NCBI RefSeq assembly: GCF_003853415.1
Contig: NZ_QTPP01000052.1
Span: forward strand, 1 to 50,293
DNA: 50,293 bases
From: Burkholderia sp. Bp9142
Lineage (GTDB): Bacteria > Pseudomonadota > Gammaproteobacteria > Burkholderiales > Burkholderiaceae
Direction: 5' to 3'
Made by a program: the position numbers and the translations under genes. Positions 16,831 to 24,608 of this stretch are shown here, one piece after another (the stretch's first letter is position 1; every line of letters starts with the position of its first letter). The notes beneath the pieces were generated by a model, which made no database searches, was not told where the DNA came from, and was given only the letters and a program-made list of their open reading frames with translations.

Positions 16831-17389
16831 GGCTGTCTCCTTGAAGTGCGGCTCGCTGCGATGCTCGTGTCGTCGCGCGAGTGGGAATGGAGACATTCTG
16901 CTGACAGGGTGGCTAGGGCGAAACGATCATTTTTGTCGTTGTTGACGAGAAAAAAGCTGGGGATATCGAGGACGGCCAGTGGACCGGGCATACAGCGCAA
17001 CGCCGCATCCGGTCCATGCGGTCCAGGGCGATCCCTGCGTGTGCGCGTGGTCGACGCGACGCGCAGGCGGTGTCGGAGGCATGGCCGAATCCGACATCAC
17101 CGGCTTCGCCGCGTCGACCAACGTCTGGTGCGTTATGTCCCTTTAAGCAGGCCATTGCCCGACAATTCTTGACTGTGCGCGCGCCCTCGAACTGATACGA
17201 TGCGCGTCGCCTCGCACGACGCGATGCGCACACGGGACGCGTGACCGTTCCCTTTTTCGATCCGCGCGCGTGAACCCCCTACCGCGCCGGGCCGCCGGCC
17301 CGCCCCCTCGTTGAACCCCGTAGCATCTCGGCGCCTCACCCGGCCCCGTTGCAGCAACCGTTGGAGTGGCGCACGTTGCGCCTGCAAGC
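16831..17389. other. divergent intergenic region before the trpS locus
   Basis: This 559-base stretch has no protein-like frame. It contains the promoter of the leftward monooxygenase operon, probably in the AT-richer patch at 16915-16970, and one for the rightward small membrane protein. TTGACT (17169-17174) is a fair -35 but no -10 stands at the right distance. A short dyad GTCGGA/TCCGAC near 17071-17095 was noted. Confidence 0.35.
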
Positions 17390-17545
17390 ATGAAGAAACT
17401 GAAGCAGCACATCCGCACCCTGAGCGAGAAGGACCGTACGCCCGTGGTGCGCGCCTGCGCGCTGCTGTTGATGGCCGGCCTGCTGTACCTGCTGTGGCCG
17501 TCCGCGGAAGTCGCGCGCCTCGCGATGGAATCGATGGTGCGCTGA
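17390..17545 (+). CDS. small single-pass membrane protein, 51 residues
   Basis: An ATG-TGA frame beginning MKKLKQHIRTLSEKDRTPVV, followed by a hydrophobic stretch (ALLLMAGLLYLLWPSAEVA) that would form one transmembrane helix, and ending MESMVR. The charge pattern suggests the N-terminus is cytoplasmic. There is no good ribosome-binding site immediately upstream. It precedes the trpS leader by 36 bases. No family was recognised; it may be real but needs conservation data. Confidence 0.45.
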   Translation: MKKLKQHIRTLSEKDRTPVVRACALLLMAGLLYLLWPSAEVARLAMESMVR

Positions 17546-17569
17546 CGCACCGTCCGCCCGCCGCTGCGC

Positions 17570-17575
17570 TATACT
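17570..17575 (+). promoter_or_regulatory. candidate -10 element (TATACT) before the trpS leader peptide
   Basis: TATACT matches the -10 consensus at 5 of 6 positions in otherwise GC-rich DNA. It ends 6 bases before the leader ATG at 17582, which would place the transcription start at or next to the A of the ATG, giving a leaderless leader-peptide message. No good -35 hexamer is present at 16-18 bases. Confidence 0.45.
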
Positions 17576-17581
17576 TGCGCG

Positions 17582-17632
17582 ATGGAAACCCAACCTGCCT
17601 CGCCGAACGTGCATCGCTGGTGGCGCGCCTGA
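17582..17632 (+). CDS. candidate tryptophan leader peptide (trpL-like) upstream of trpS
   Basis: A 16-codon frame, METQPASPNVHRWWRA, with two adjacent TGG codons (17618-17623) three codons before the TGA stop. Tandem codons for the regulated amino acid near the end of a short ORF, followed by competing hairpins, are the mark of ribosome-mediated transcription attenuation; here the downstream gene is tryptophanyl-tRNA synthetase. There is no Shine-Dalgarno sequence, consistent with a leaderless start. Confidence 0.6.
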   Translation: METQPASPNVHRWWRA

Positions 17633-17701
17633 CCCAGGCGGCCCGTTTCCTTTTGCATGTCCCGAACGTGATGCCGCCAGCCATGGCGGCATTGTCGTTT
17701 C
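17626..17701 (+). promoter_or_regulatory. candidate tryptophan attenuator of trpS
   Basis: Four segments can pair in alternative ways. Segment 1 CGCCTG (17626-17631, just after the Trp codons) pairs with segment 2 CAGGCG (17635-17640). Segment 2 GGCGGC (17637-17642) can instead pair with segment 3 GCCGCC (17673-17678). Segment 3, as ATGCCGCC (17671-17678), pairs with segment 4 GGCGGCAT (17685-17692), followed by TTGTCGTTT. A ribosome stalled at the Trp codons would hide segment 1, favour 2:3 and prevent the 3:4 terminator, so trpS would be expressed when charged Trp-tRNA is scarce. Confidence 0.6.
17671..17701 (+). terminator. attenuator terminator hairpin upstream of trpS
   Basis: An 8-bp perfect stem (ATGCCGCC with GGCGGCAT) with a 6-base loop, followed by a modest T-rich tract TTGTCGTTT. 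It ends about 50 bases before the trpS start. Confidence 0.6.
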
Positions 17702-17752
17702 TGCGCCCACGTCATGGCTGGTGGCTTCGATAACCCGGAGCCAACCCAAACC

Positions 17753-18766
17753 ATGACGCACCCGACTCGACCGACCATCCTCACCGGCGACCGCACGACC
17801 GGCCCGCTGCATCTCGGCCACTACATCGGCTCGCTGCGCGCACGCGTGCAGATGCAGCACGAGGCGACGCAATTCCTGCTGCTCGCCGACACGCAGGCGC
17901 TGACCGACAACATGGGCCGCCGCCAGCGCGTCACCGAGAACGTGATCGAGGTCGCGCTCGACTACCTGGCCGTCGGCATCGACCCGGCGATCTCGACGAT
18001 CGTCGTCCAGTCGCAGGTGCCCGAGCTCGCCGAGCTGTCGCAATACCTGCTCAACCTCGTCACGGTCGCGCGCCTCGAGCGCAACCCGACCATCAAGGAA
18101 GAGATCCGCCTGCGCGGCTTCGAGCGCGACATCCCGGCCGGCTTCCTCACCTACCCCGTCAGCCAGGCGGCCGACATCACCGCGTTCAAGGCGACCCACG
18201 TGCCCGTCGGCGACGACCAGTTGCCGATGATCGAGCAGACCAACGAACTCGTGCGCCGCTTCAACGCGACGGTCGACAAGCCGGTGCTGGTGGAATGCGA
18301 GGCCGTGCTGTCGGCGGTCACGCGGCTGCCGGGCATCGACGGCAAGGCGAAGATGAGCAAATCGCTCGGCAACGCGATCACGCTCGGCTCGACGCCCGAC
18401 GAGATCGCTCAAGCCGTGAAGGACATGTACACGGACCCGAACCACCTGCGCGTGAGCGACCCCGGCCAGGTCGAGGGCAACGTCGTGTTCACGTTCCTCG
18501 ACGCGTTCGAGCCCGACGTGCGGAAGGTCGACGAACTGAAGGCGCACTATCGCCGCGGCGGCCTCGGCGACAGCGTCGTGAAGCGCGTGCTGAACGAGCG
18601 GCTGCAGGCGCTGATCGAGCCGATCCGTGCGCGCCGCCGCGAATTCGAGGCGGACAAGGCGGAGGTGATGGCGATCCTGAAGCGCGGCACGCTGCATGCG
18701 CGCGAGGTAGCCGGTGCGACGCTGGCGGAGGTGAAAGGCGCGATGGGGCTCACGTATTTCGATTGA
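17753..18766 (+). CDS. trpS: tryptophanyl-tRNA synthetase
   Basis: A class I aminoacyl-tRNA synthetase of 337 residues that charges tRNA-Trp. The HIGH-type motif is PLHLGHYIGS (near 18-27) and the KMSKS motif is KAKMSKSLG (near 198-206). It has the Rossmann-fold segments LLADTQALTDN and SQAADITAFKATHVPVGDDQ. The start MTHPTRPTILTGDRTTG is chosen from family length; GGAG lies 12 bases upstream, and an in-frame ATG at 17714 is an alternative. Many Burkholderia encode a second TrpRS elsewhere, and this could be the inducible form, which fits the attenuator-like leader. Confidence 0.95.
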   Translation: MTHPTRPTILTGDRTTGPLHLGHYIGSLRARVQMQHEATQFLLLADTQALTDNMGRRQRVTENVIEVALDYLAVGIDPAISTIVVQSQVPELAELSQYLLNLVTVARLERNPTIKEEIRLRGFERDIPAGFLTYPVSQAADITAFKATHVPVGDDQLPMIEQTNELVRRFNATVDKPVLVECEAVLSAVTRLPGIDGKAKMSKSLGNAITLGSTPDEIAQAVKDMYTDPNHLRVSDPGQVEGNVVFTFLDAFEPDVRKVDELKAHYRRGGLGDSVVKRVLNERLQALIEPIRARRREFEADKAEVMAILKRGTLHAREVAGATLAEVKGAMGLTYFD

Positions 18767-18885
18767 GCGGTGCGCGCAGCACACGCGCCCCGGCGACGAT
18801 GCGCGGCGCAATACCGGAGCCGCGCGTGTCCGATGCCCAACGGCACAACGCCATTCGGCGGGTGGTCAATCGTCGGCGAGCGCCG

Positions 18886-19299
18886 TCATGACCGCGCGTG
18901 CTCCAGCGGAGCCGCGTGGCACACAGCCTCGATCCGGTTGCCGGCAGGGTCGATCAGAAAGGCCGCGTAGTAGTCGCCGTGATAGTGCGGCCTCAATCCG
19001 GGGTCGCCGTCAGACTGGCCGCCCGCGGACAGGCCGGCCTCGAAAAACGCATGCACCTGCGCGCGGGAAGCGGCCTTGAAGCACCAGTGCCGCTTGCTCG
19101 CCCCGACTTCGGCGGAATCCAGATAAACCGCCAGACAGGTCGATGCGATGTCGTTCGCATTGCAGCGTTCGCCATAGCCGAGCGCGGTGGGCCGGTCGTA
19201 GACCTTGGCTGCGCCCAGTGCGGCCATGACGCCATCGTAGAACGGGCGGGCCCGGTCGAGATCCGGAACGGCGATGGACACGTGGTCGAGAAGTTGCAT
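18886..19299 (-). CDS. VOC-family (glyoxalase/bleomycin-resistance-like) protein
   Basis: A 137-residue vicinal-oxygen-chelate fold protein beginning MQLLDHVSIAVPDLDRARPFYDGVM, with the paired beta-alpha-beta-beta-beta modules of the family and the C-terminal YYAAFLIDPAGNRIEAVCH. Expected metal ligands are His in LLDHV, a central His/Glu, and Glu in NRIEAV. GGAG lies 8 bases before ATG 19299. It is convergent with trpS. The reaction cannot be read from sequence; such proteins act as lyases, dioxygenases or binders of toxic electrophiles. Confidence 0.85.
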   Translation of the reverse strand: MQLLDHVSIAVPDLDRARPFYDGVMAALGAAKVYDRPTALGYGERCNANDIASTCLAVYLDSAEVGASKRHWCFKAASRAQVHAFFEAGLSAGGQSDGDPGLRPHYHGDYYAAFLIDPAGNRIEAVCHAAPLEHARS

Positions 19300-19413
19300 G
19301 ATGTCGGCTCCATTGAACGAGCACGAGTCTACACAAACGTGACGCACGAGCGATCGCAATCCTTTCGCGCCGCTGGTCCACGCCGCCGACGCCGCAACCG
19401 CGCGCGCGGCGCG

Positions 19414-19800
19414 TCACTTCATCTGCATCAGCTGCACGAGGTTGCCGCACGTGTCGTCGAGCACCGCGACCCGCACCGGCCCCGCGTCCATCGGCGCCAG
19501 CGTGAAGCGCACGCCGAGCGCGTCGAGCCGCGCGAACTCCGCGTCGAGATCGTCGACCTGGAACGACGCCGCCGGAATACCGTCCTCGTAAAGCGCCTGA
19601 CGGTAAGGCCCGACCGCGCGATGCTGGCTCGGTTCGAGCATCAGTTCGGTGCCGTCGAGCTGGTCCTTCGACACGACCGTCAGCCAGCGGTACTCGCCCA
19701 CCGGCACGTTGTTCTTCAGCCGGAAACCAAGGACGTCGGTATAAAACGCGAGCGCCTTGTCCTGATCGTCGACAAAAATACTCGTCACGTAGATACGCAT
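19414..19800 (-). CDS. second VOC-family protein
   Basis: A 128-residue protein of the same fold: MRIYVTSIFVDDQDKALAFY, TDVLGFRLKNNVPVGEYRWLTV and the C-terminal DDTCGNLVQLMQ. It resembles the PhnB/glyoxalase-like proteins in which the first metal ligand is replaced, so it may be a binding protein and not an enzyme. A strong AGGAG lies upstream of ATG 19800. It follows the bestrophin gene by 28 bases and is probably co-transcribed with it. Confidence 0.85.
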   Translation of the reverse strand: MRIYVTSIFVDDQDKALAFYTDVLGFRLKNNVPVGEYRWLTVVSKDQLDGTELMLEPSQHRAVGPYRQALYEDGIPAASFQVDDLDAEFARLDALGVRFTLAPMDAGPVRVAVLDDTCGNLVQLMQMK

Positions 19801-19828
19801 GTGATGTTCTCCTGATCGTGCGTGCCGC

Positions 19829-20749
19829 TTACGTGATCTGGTACGTCGACGCCGGCACGAATTCCTCCGGCATCGCGCGATCGCCCAGCTCCAGCACCGA
19901 CCGTTCGATCGTGCGCGCCATCGCATCGAGCGCCAGCGCGTTCGGCGCGAGGCCGAACGGCTCGGCGACCTCGTTCGCGATCGCCTCGAGCGCGATCAGC
20001 GTGTACGAGATGAATACGCAAATCAGCGGCGTGAAGAATTCCGTCGAATCGACGAGGCCGAACGGCAGCAGCACGCAATAAGCATAGACGGTGCGATGCA
20101 GCAGCACGCTGTACGAGAACGGAATCGGCGTCGTCAGGATCCGCTCGCAGCCGCCCACCGCCCGGCCCAGCTCGACCAGTTGCGCATCGAACATCCAGCA
20201 CGTCGCTTCGCTGCCGGGCGCGCGGCCCAGCGCGCGGACGATCCCGCCGCGCAGGTCATCGAGAATCGCGACGGGCCGGTAGCACTTGTGCGCGAACGCG
20301 GCGGCACGCTCCGCGCCAAGGATGCGTTGCAGGTCTTGCGCCGGGTCGGTGTGACGCAGCTGATGCTTCAGCGCATACGTAAACGCGATCAGCAGGTCGG
20401 CGAGCCGATTGCGCTCCGCGTCGCCGACGCCGTCGGGCAGGTAGCGCCGCAGTTGCGACGTGACGGTGCGCGCCGCGATCAGCAGGTTGCCCCACAGAAG
20501 CCGTGCCTCCTTGAAGCGCTCGAAGCTCGCGTTGTTGCGAAACGCGAGAAAGATCGCAAGCGCGAGCCCGAACAGCGTGAACGGCGCGGTGTTCAGCGGA
20601 ATCTTCTCGCCGAAGATGCGCCCGTTCGTGAAGACCGCCAGCGTGCTGACGATCGCCATGAACACGAGTTGCGGAATGATCGACTGCAGCACGGAGCCGT
20701 TCCATACGAACAGCATCCTGAGCCAGTTTTGTCGTGGTCTGACGATCAT
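19829..20749 (-). CDS. bestrophin-family anion channel (YneE-like)
   Basis: A 306-residue integral membrane protein of the bacterial bestrophin family: MIVRPRQNWLRMLFVWNGSV, LPLNT-type selectivity region seen as KIPLNTAPFTLFGLALAIFLAFRNN, the ASFERFKEARLLWG helix, and FGLVDSTEFFTPLICVFISY with the conserved acidic cluster, then EVAEPFG. Bestrophins form pentameric Cl-/anion or cation channels in the inner membrane. It begins at ATG 20749 and leads a leftward unit with the two VOC genes. Its physiological role is unknown. Confidence 0.92.
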   Translation of the reverse strand: MIVRPRQNWLRMLFVWNGSVLQSIIPQLVFMAIVSTLAVFTNGRIFGEKIPLNTAPFTLFGLALAIFLAFRNNASFERFKEARLLWGNLLIAARTVTSQLRRYLPDGVGDAERNRLADLLIAFTYALKHQLRHTDPAQDLQRILGAERAAAFAHKCYRPVAILDDLRGGIVRALGRAPGSEATCWMFDAQLVELGRAVGGCERILTTPIPFSYSVLLHRTVYAYCVLLPFGLVDSTEFFTPLICVFISYTLIALEAIANEVAEPFGLAPNALALDAMARTIERSVLELGDRAMPEEFVPASTYQIT

Positions 20750-20808
20750 GGTGTTGTTTCGCCTGCCAGGGAAATACGCAATGCCGGCCGCCCGCGCCCG
20801 ATGTGCAA

Positions 20809-20829
20809 CGGCCCGCGCGTGGCGGGCCG
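20809..20829 (-). terminator. hairpin downstream of cydB
   Basis: CGGCCCGC (20809-20816) and GCGGGCCG (20822-20829) form a perfect 8-bp stem with a 5-base loop, between the cydB stop and the bestrophin start. No T-tract follows. Confidence 0.4.
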
Positions 20830-20918
20830 CTGTCGGTTCGATACCGGGCCGGACGACGCGCCGCGCTGCACGTGATGATACGCCCGCACACGCCGCGCCC
20901 CGTCACCGGGCCCGCCGG

Positions 20919-21926
20919 TCAGTGATAGCCGATGTCGCCCTCGCGCACCTTGCCGCGGAACACGCGGTACTGCATCGCGTTGTACACGAGGATGATCGGC
21001 AGCACGATCACGGTGCCGACGAGCGCGAACAGCTGGCTCGAATGGCTCGACGACGCGTCCCAGATCGTCAGCGACGGCGGCACGATGTTCGGCCAGATGC
21101 TGATCACGAGCCCCGTGTAGCCGAGGAACACGAGCGCGAGCGTCAGCAGGAACGGCGTCGCCTCGTGCCGGCGCTTCACCGTGTGGAAGATGCCCCACAC
21201 GCACGCGACGACGAGGATCGGCACCGGCAGGAACCAGCCGAGGTTGCCGCTGCCGAACCACCGATGCGCAACCGCCGGCAGCCCGACCACGGTCCACAGG
21301 CTGACCACGCCCATCACGGCGAGCAGCACGCCCGCGAGCGGCTTCATCAGCACGCGCATCTTGCGCTGCAGTTCGCCGTCGACCTTCAGGATCAGCCAGC
21401 CGCAGCCGAGCGTCGCATAGGTGACGAGCACGCCGATCCCGCAGAACAGGCTGAACGGCGACAGCCAGTCGAACGGCCCGCCCGCGAACTGGTTGTTCAC
21501 GATCCGGATGCCCTGCAGCAGCGAACCGAGCACGATCCCCTGGCAGAACGCGGCAAGCGCGGAGCCGCCGATGAATGCGAGATCCCACAGGTGTTGCGTG
21601 CGGTTCGCCTTGGCGCGCAACTCGAACGCCGCGCCGCGGAAGATCAGCCCGACCACCATCAGGATCAACGGCAGGTAGTTGGCCGGCAGCAGCGTCGAGT
21701 AGACGACCGGGAAGGCGCCGTACAGGCCCGCGCCGCCGAGCACGAGAAAGGTCTCGTTGCCGTCCCACACCGGCGCGACGGTGTCGAGCATCACCTGCCG
21801 CTCGGCCTTCGCGTCGAAGAATGGAAACAGCAGGCCGATGCCGAGGTCGAAGCCATCCAGCATCACGTAGATGAACACGCCGAGGCCGATGATCGCGGCC
21901 CATACGACAGGAAGATCGATTTGCAT
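20919..21926 (-). CDS. cydB: cytochrome bd-type quinol oxidase subunit II (CIO type)
   Basis: A 335-residue membrane subunit of a bd-type terminal oxidase: MQIDLPVVWAAIIGLGVFIYVMLDGFDLGIGLL, then WDGNETFLVLGGAGLYGAFP and the C-terminal LPIILVYNAMQYRVFRGKV. It reduces O2 to water with electrons from ubiquinol, without proton pumping. The start is 3 bases after the cydA stop, so the genes are translationally linked. I saw no CydX-like small ORF immediately downstream. Confidence 0.95.
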   Translation of the reverse strand: MQIDLPVVWAAIIGLGVFIYVMLDGFDLGIGLLFPFFDAKAERQVMLDTVAPVWDGNETFLVLGGAGLYGAFPVVYSTLLPANYLPLILMVVGLIFRGAAFELRAKANRTQHLWDLAFIGGSALAAFCQGIVLGSLLQGIRIVNNQFAGGPFDWLSPFSLFCGIGVLVTYATLGCGWLILKVDGELQRKMRVLMKPLAGVLLAVMGVVSLWTVVGLPAVAHRWFGSGNLGWFLPVPILVVACVWGIFHTVKRRHEATPFLLTLALVFLGYTGLVISIWPNIVPPSLTIWDASSSHSSQLFALVGTVIVLPIILVYNAMQYRVFRGKVREGDIGYH

Positions 21927-21929
21927 GGC

Positions 21930-23330
21930 TTACTCCGCTTCGGTGACGTTCAGCGGCGTGGACAGCGCGCTCTTGCGCAGCCCCGGATGCCGGTGCAGCT
22001 CGATATACCCGGCCTGTGCCGCCGGCCCGCGCTTCATCAGCTGCATCATGTAATAGATCCCTGTTCCGAACACCAGGAAATACACGACCACGAAGATCAG
22101 CAGCGACACGCCGACCTGCTGCGCGCTGAGCGGCGCGACCGAATCGACCGTGCGCAGCACGCCGTACACGGTCCAGGGCTGCCGCCCGACCTCGGTCGTG
22201 ATCCAGCCGGCCAGCAGCGCGACGATGCCCGACGGCCCCATGCACACGACGAACCACTGGAACCAGCGCGTCTCATACAGGCGCCCGCCCTTGCGCAGCA
22301 GCAAGCCGAGCACCGCGGTGAGCAGCATCAGCATCCCGAGGCCGGCCATGATCCGGAAGGTCCAGAACACGATCGGCGAATACGGACGGTCCTGCGGCGG
22401 GAATTCCTTCAGCCCGCGAATCTCGCCGTCCCAGCTGTGCGTGAGGATCAGGCTGCCGAGGTGCGGCACCTGGATCGCATAGCGCGTCGTCTCGGCCTGC
22501 ATGTCGGGCAGCCCGACGAGGTTCAGCGCGGTGCCGCCCTTCTCCGTTTCCCACAGCCCCTCGATCGCCGCGATCTTCGCCGGCTGGTATTCGCGCGTGT
22601 TCAGCCCGTGCGCATCGCCGACGACGATCTGGATCGGCGCGAGCAGCAGCAGCATCCACAGCGCCATCGAGAAGCTGCGCTTCACCGGCTCGTCGCGGCG
22701 CCCCTTCAGCAGGTGCCATGCGCCGCACGCGGCGACGATGAAGCCCGCGACGATGAACGCCGCGATCGTCATGTGCACGAGACGATACGGGAACGACGGA
22801 TTGAAGATGACCTTGAACCAGTCGACCGGCACGACGAGGCCGTTCTCGATCCGGTAGCCCTGCGGCGTCTGCATGAAGCTGTTCGACGCGAGGATCCAGA
22901 ACGTCGAGATCAGCGTGCCGACGGCGACCATCAGTGTCGCGAAGAAGTGCGCACGCGGGCTGACGCGCTGCCAGCCGAACAGCATCACGCCGAGAAAGCC
23001 GGCTTCGAGGAAGAAGGCCGTCAGGACTTCGTAAGTGAGCAGCGGGCCGGTGATGTTGCCCGCGACGCGCGAGAAGCCCGCCCAGTTCGTGCCGAACTCG
23101 TAGGCCATCACGACGCCGGAGACGACGCCCATCCCGAAGCCGATCGCGAAGATCTTCGACCAGAACTGGAACATGGATTTGTAGGCCGCGTCGCCGGTGA
23201 CGAGATACCGCCATTCCAGCACCGCCAGGAAGCTCGCCATGCCGATGCTGATCGCCGGAAACACGATGTGGAACGACACCGTGAACGCGAATTGCAATCG
23301 GGCGAGATGGAACGCATCGAAGATTTCCAT
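21930..23330 (-). CDS. cydA: cytochrome bd-type quinol oxidase subunit I (CIO type)
   Basis: A 466-residue catalytic subunit. Heme-binding regions are visible: His21 in VSFHIVFPAIS, Glu in LLTYEVLTAFFLEAGFLG, His in FPYRLVHMTIAAF, and GRQPWTVYGVLRT at the quinol site. It is much shorter than E. coli CydA (about 520 residues) because the Q-loop is short, as in the cyanide-insensitive oxidase (CioA) subgroup. These enzymes give high-affinity respiration that tolerates cyanide, NO and low oxygen. The gene is divergent from fdhD across 408 bases. Confidence 0.95.
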   Translation of the reverse strand: MEIFDAFHLARLQFAFTVSFHIVFPAISIGMASFLAVLEWRYLVTGDAAYKSMFQFWSKIFAIGFGMGVVSGVVMAYEFGTNWAGFSRVAGNITGPLLTYEVLTAFFLEAGFLGVMLFGWQRVSPRAHFFATLMVAVGTLISTFWILASNSFMQTPQGYRIENGLVVPVDWFKVIFNPSFPYRLVHMTIAAFIVAGFIVAACGAWHLLKGRRDEPVKRSFSMALWMLLLLAPIQIVVGDAHGLNTREYQPAKIAAIEGLWETEKGGTALNLVGLPDMQAETTRYAIQVPHLGSLILTHSWDGEIRGLKEFPPQDRPYSPIVFWTFRIMAGLGMLMLLTAVLGLLLRKGGRLYETRWFQWFVVCMGPSGIVALLAGWITTEVGRQPWTVYGVLRTVDSVAPLSAQQVGVSLLIFVVVYFLVFGTGIYYMMQLMKRGPAAQAGYIELHRHPGLRKSALSTPLNVTEAE

Positions 23331-23738
23331 GACCGTAATTTGCTCGTGGTTGTGAGGACGTCAGCTCGAAGCAGGAAATCGCGCGACGGCTTCGCGGCGG
23401 CACGTGCAAACATGGAAGGATCGCAGTGCACGGCAACGAAGCGTGAATGACGATATCGCGTTTCGGACGATACTCGCAATCGCGCGAACGTGCGCTGAAA
23501 CTGTGCTTTCCCCGGGCCCGAAGATGTGTGCACGGAAAACCCGTTTCGGGGCCGCGAGGCCGTCAGCTGTACTGCTCCGCGCACTGCAACGCTGTGCATC
23601 CGCGGCACGGCCGAATGCCCGTACCATCGGCTCGAAGCCTGCCCGTGGCGAGCCGGCGCGACGCCGCGCACCGCCCCTCGCAGAATCCGTTTCCGTCGCC
23701 CGGCGCCCGCGCCGGCCGATCTCCCTGGAGAAACCCGC
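23331..23738. other. divergent region between cydAB and fdhD
   Basis: No protein-like frame was seen. It must contain the cydAB promoter. Reading leftward, a weak pair is present near 23450-23490 (TTGCGA, 17 bases, ATATCG). I looked for an FNR/ANR dyad (TTGAT-N4-ATCAA) and did not find one. GGAG before fdhD lies at 23727. Confidence 0.4.
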
Positions 23739-24608
23739 ATGGACCCCAGCGACCGCCCCGACGATCCGGCCGGCAGCCACGCGTGTCGTGTGATGCGTCA
23801 TCGTGCCGGCGACGCGCGGGACACCGTCGATCGTGTGGTCGACGAAACGCCGGTTGCACTCGTGTTCAACGGCATCGCGCACACGGTGATGATGGCGACG
23901 CCGATCGACCTCGACGCATTCGGCCTCGGCTTCGCGCTGAGCGAGGGGATCGTCGAGCGCGCGTCCGACGTCTTCGATATCGAAACCGAATGCCGGCCCG
24001 GCAGCGCCGAGGTGCGGCTCACGGTGTCGCAACAGGCGTTCATGGCGCTGAAGGCGCACCGGCGCGCGCTGGCCGGCCGCACCGGCTGCGGCGTCTGCGG
24101 GATCGAAAGCATCGCGCAGCTCGACCTGCATCCGCCGCGCATCGCGGCCGCGGGCGCGGCGGCCGGCATCGACGCCGACGCCGTCGCGCGCGCCGCCCGC
24201 GCGTTGCCGCAGCGGCAGCCGCTGATGCGTGCGACCGGCGGTATCCATGCGGCTGCGTGGTGCGACCGCGACGGCACCGTGCTGGACGCCTTCGAAGACG
24301 TCGGCCGCCACAACGCGCTCGACAAGCTGATCGGCCGGCTCGCGCGGCGTCGCACCGACCTGCGCGCGGGCTTCGTGTTCCTGTCGAGCCGCGCGAGCTA
24401 CGAGCTCGTGCGCAAGGCCGCCCGCGTCGGCATCCCGATGATCGCGACGATCTCCGCGCCGACGTCGCTCGCGATCGACGTCGCCCGTGAAGCCGGTGTG
24501 CGGCTGCTCGGCTTCTGCCGCGACGACGGCTTCGTCGAATACGTGTCGCCCGACGCGCTCCCGTTACCCGAACCGGCGCGTGCGCAACCGCGCGCGCTTA
24601 CCGCCTGA
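23739..24608 (+). CDS. fdhD: formate dehydrogenase accessory sulfurtransferase FdhD
   Basis: A 289-residue FdhD, which transfers sulfur from the cysteine desulfurase IscS to the molybdenum cofactor before its insertion into formate-dehydrogenase-type enzymes. Key features are VDETPVALVFNGIAHTVMM, the sulfur-carrying Cys117 and Cys120 in GCGVCG, DAFEDVGRHNALDKL and VFLSSRASYELVRKA. I chose ATG 23739, with GGAG 8 bases upstream. Its stop overlaps the moeA start (TGATG). A likely client is the FdhF/YdeP enzyme at 7.9 kb, or another formate dehydrogenase elsewhere. Confidence 0.95.
   Translation: MDPSDRPDDPAGSHACRVMRHRAGDARDTVDRVVDETPVALVFNGIAHTVMMATPIDLDAFGLGFALSEGIVERASDVFDIETECRPGSAEVRLTVSQQAFMALKAHRRALAGRTGCGVCGIESIAQLDLHPPRIAAAGAAAGIDADAVARAARALPQRQPLMRATGGIHAAAWCDRDGTVLDAFEDVGRHNALDKLIGRLARRRTDLRAGFVFLSSRASYELVRKAARVGIPMIATISAPTSLAIDVAREAGVRLLGFCRDDGFVEYVSPDALPLPEPARAQPRALTA

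Noticed and set aside
20760..20918. CydX/CbdX small subunit after cydB
   Set aside because: No short hydrophobic ORF with the expected start was found on the minus strand in this spacer.
20460..23450. A 996-codon plus-strand frame across cydAB and the bestrophin gene
   Set aside because: Antisense shadow; composition dominated by Arg, His, Gln and Ala with no domains.
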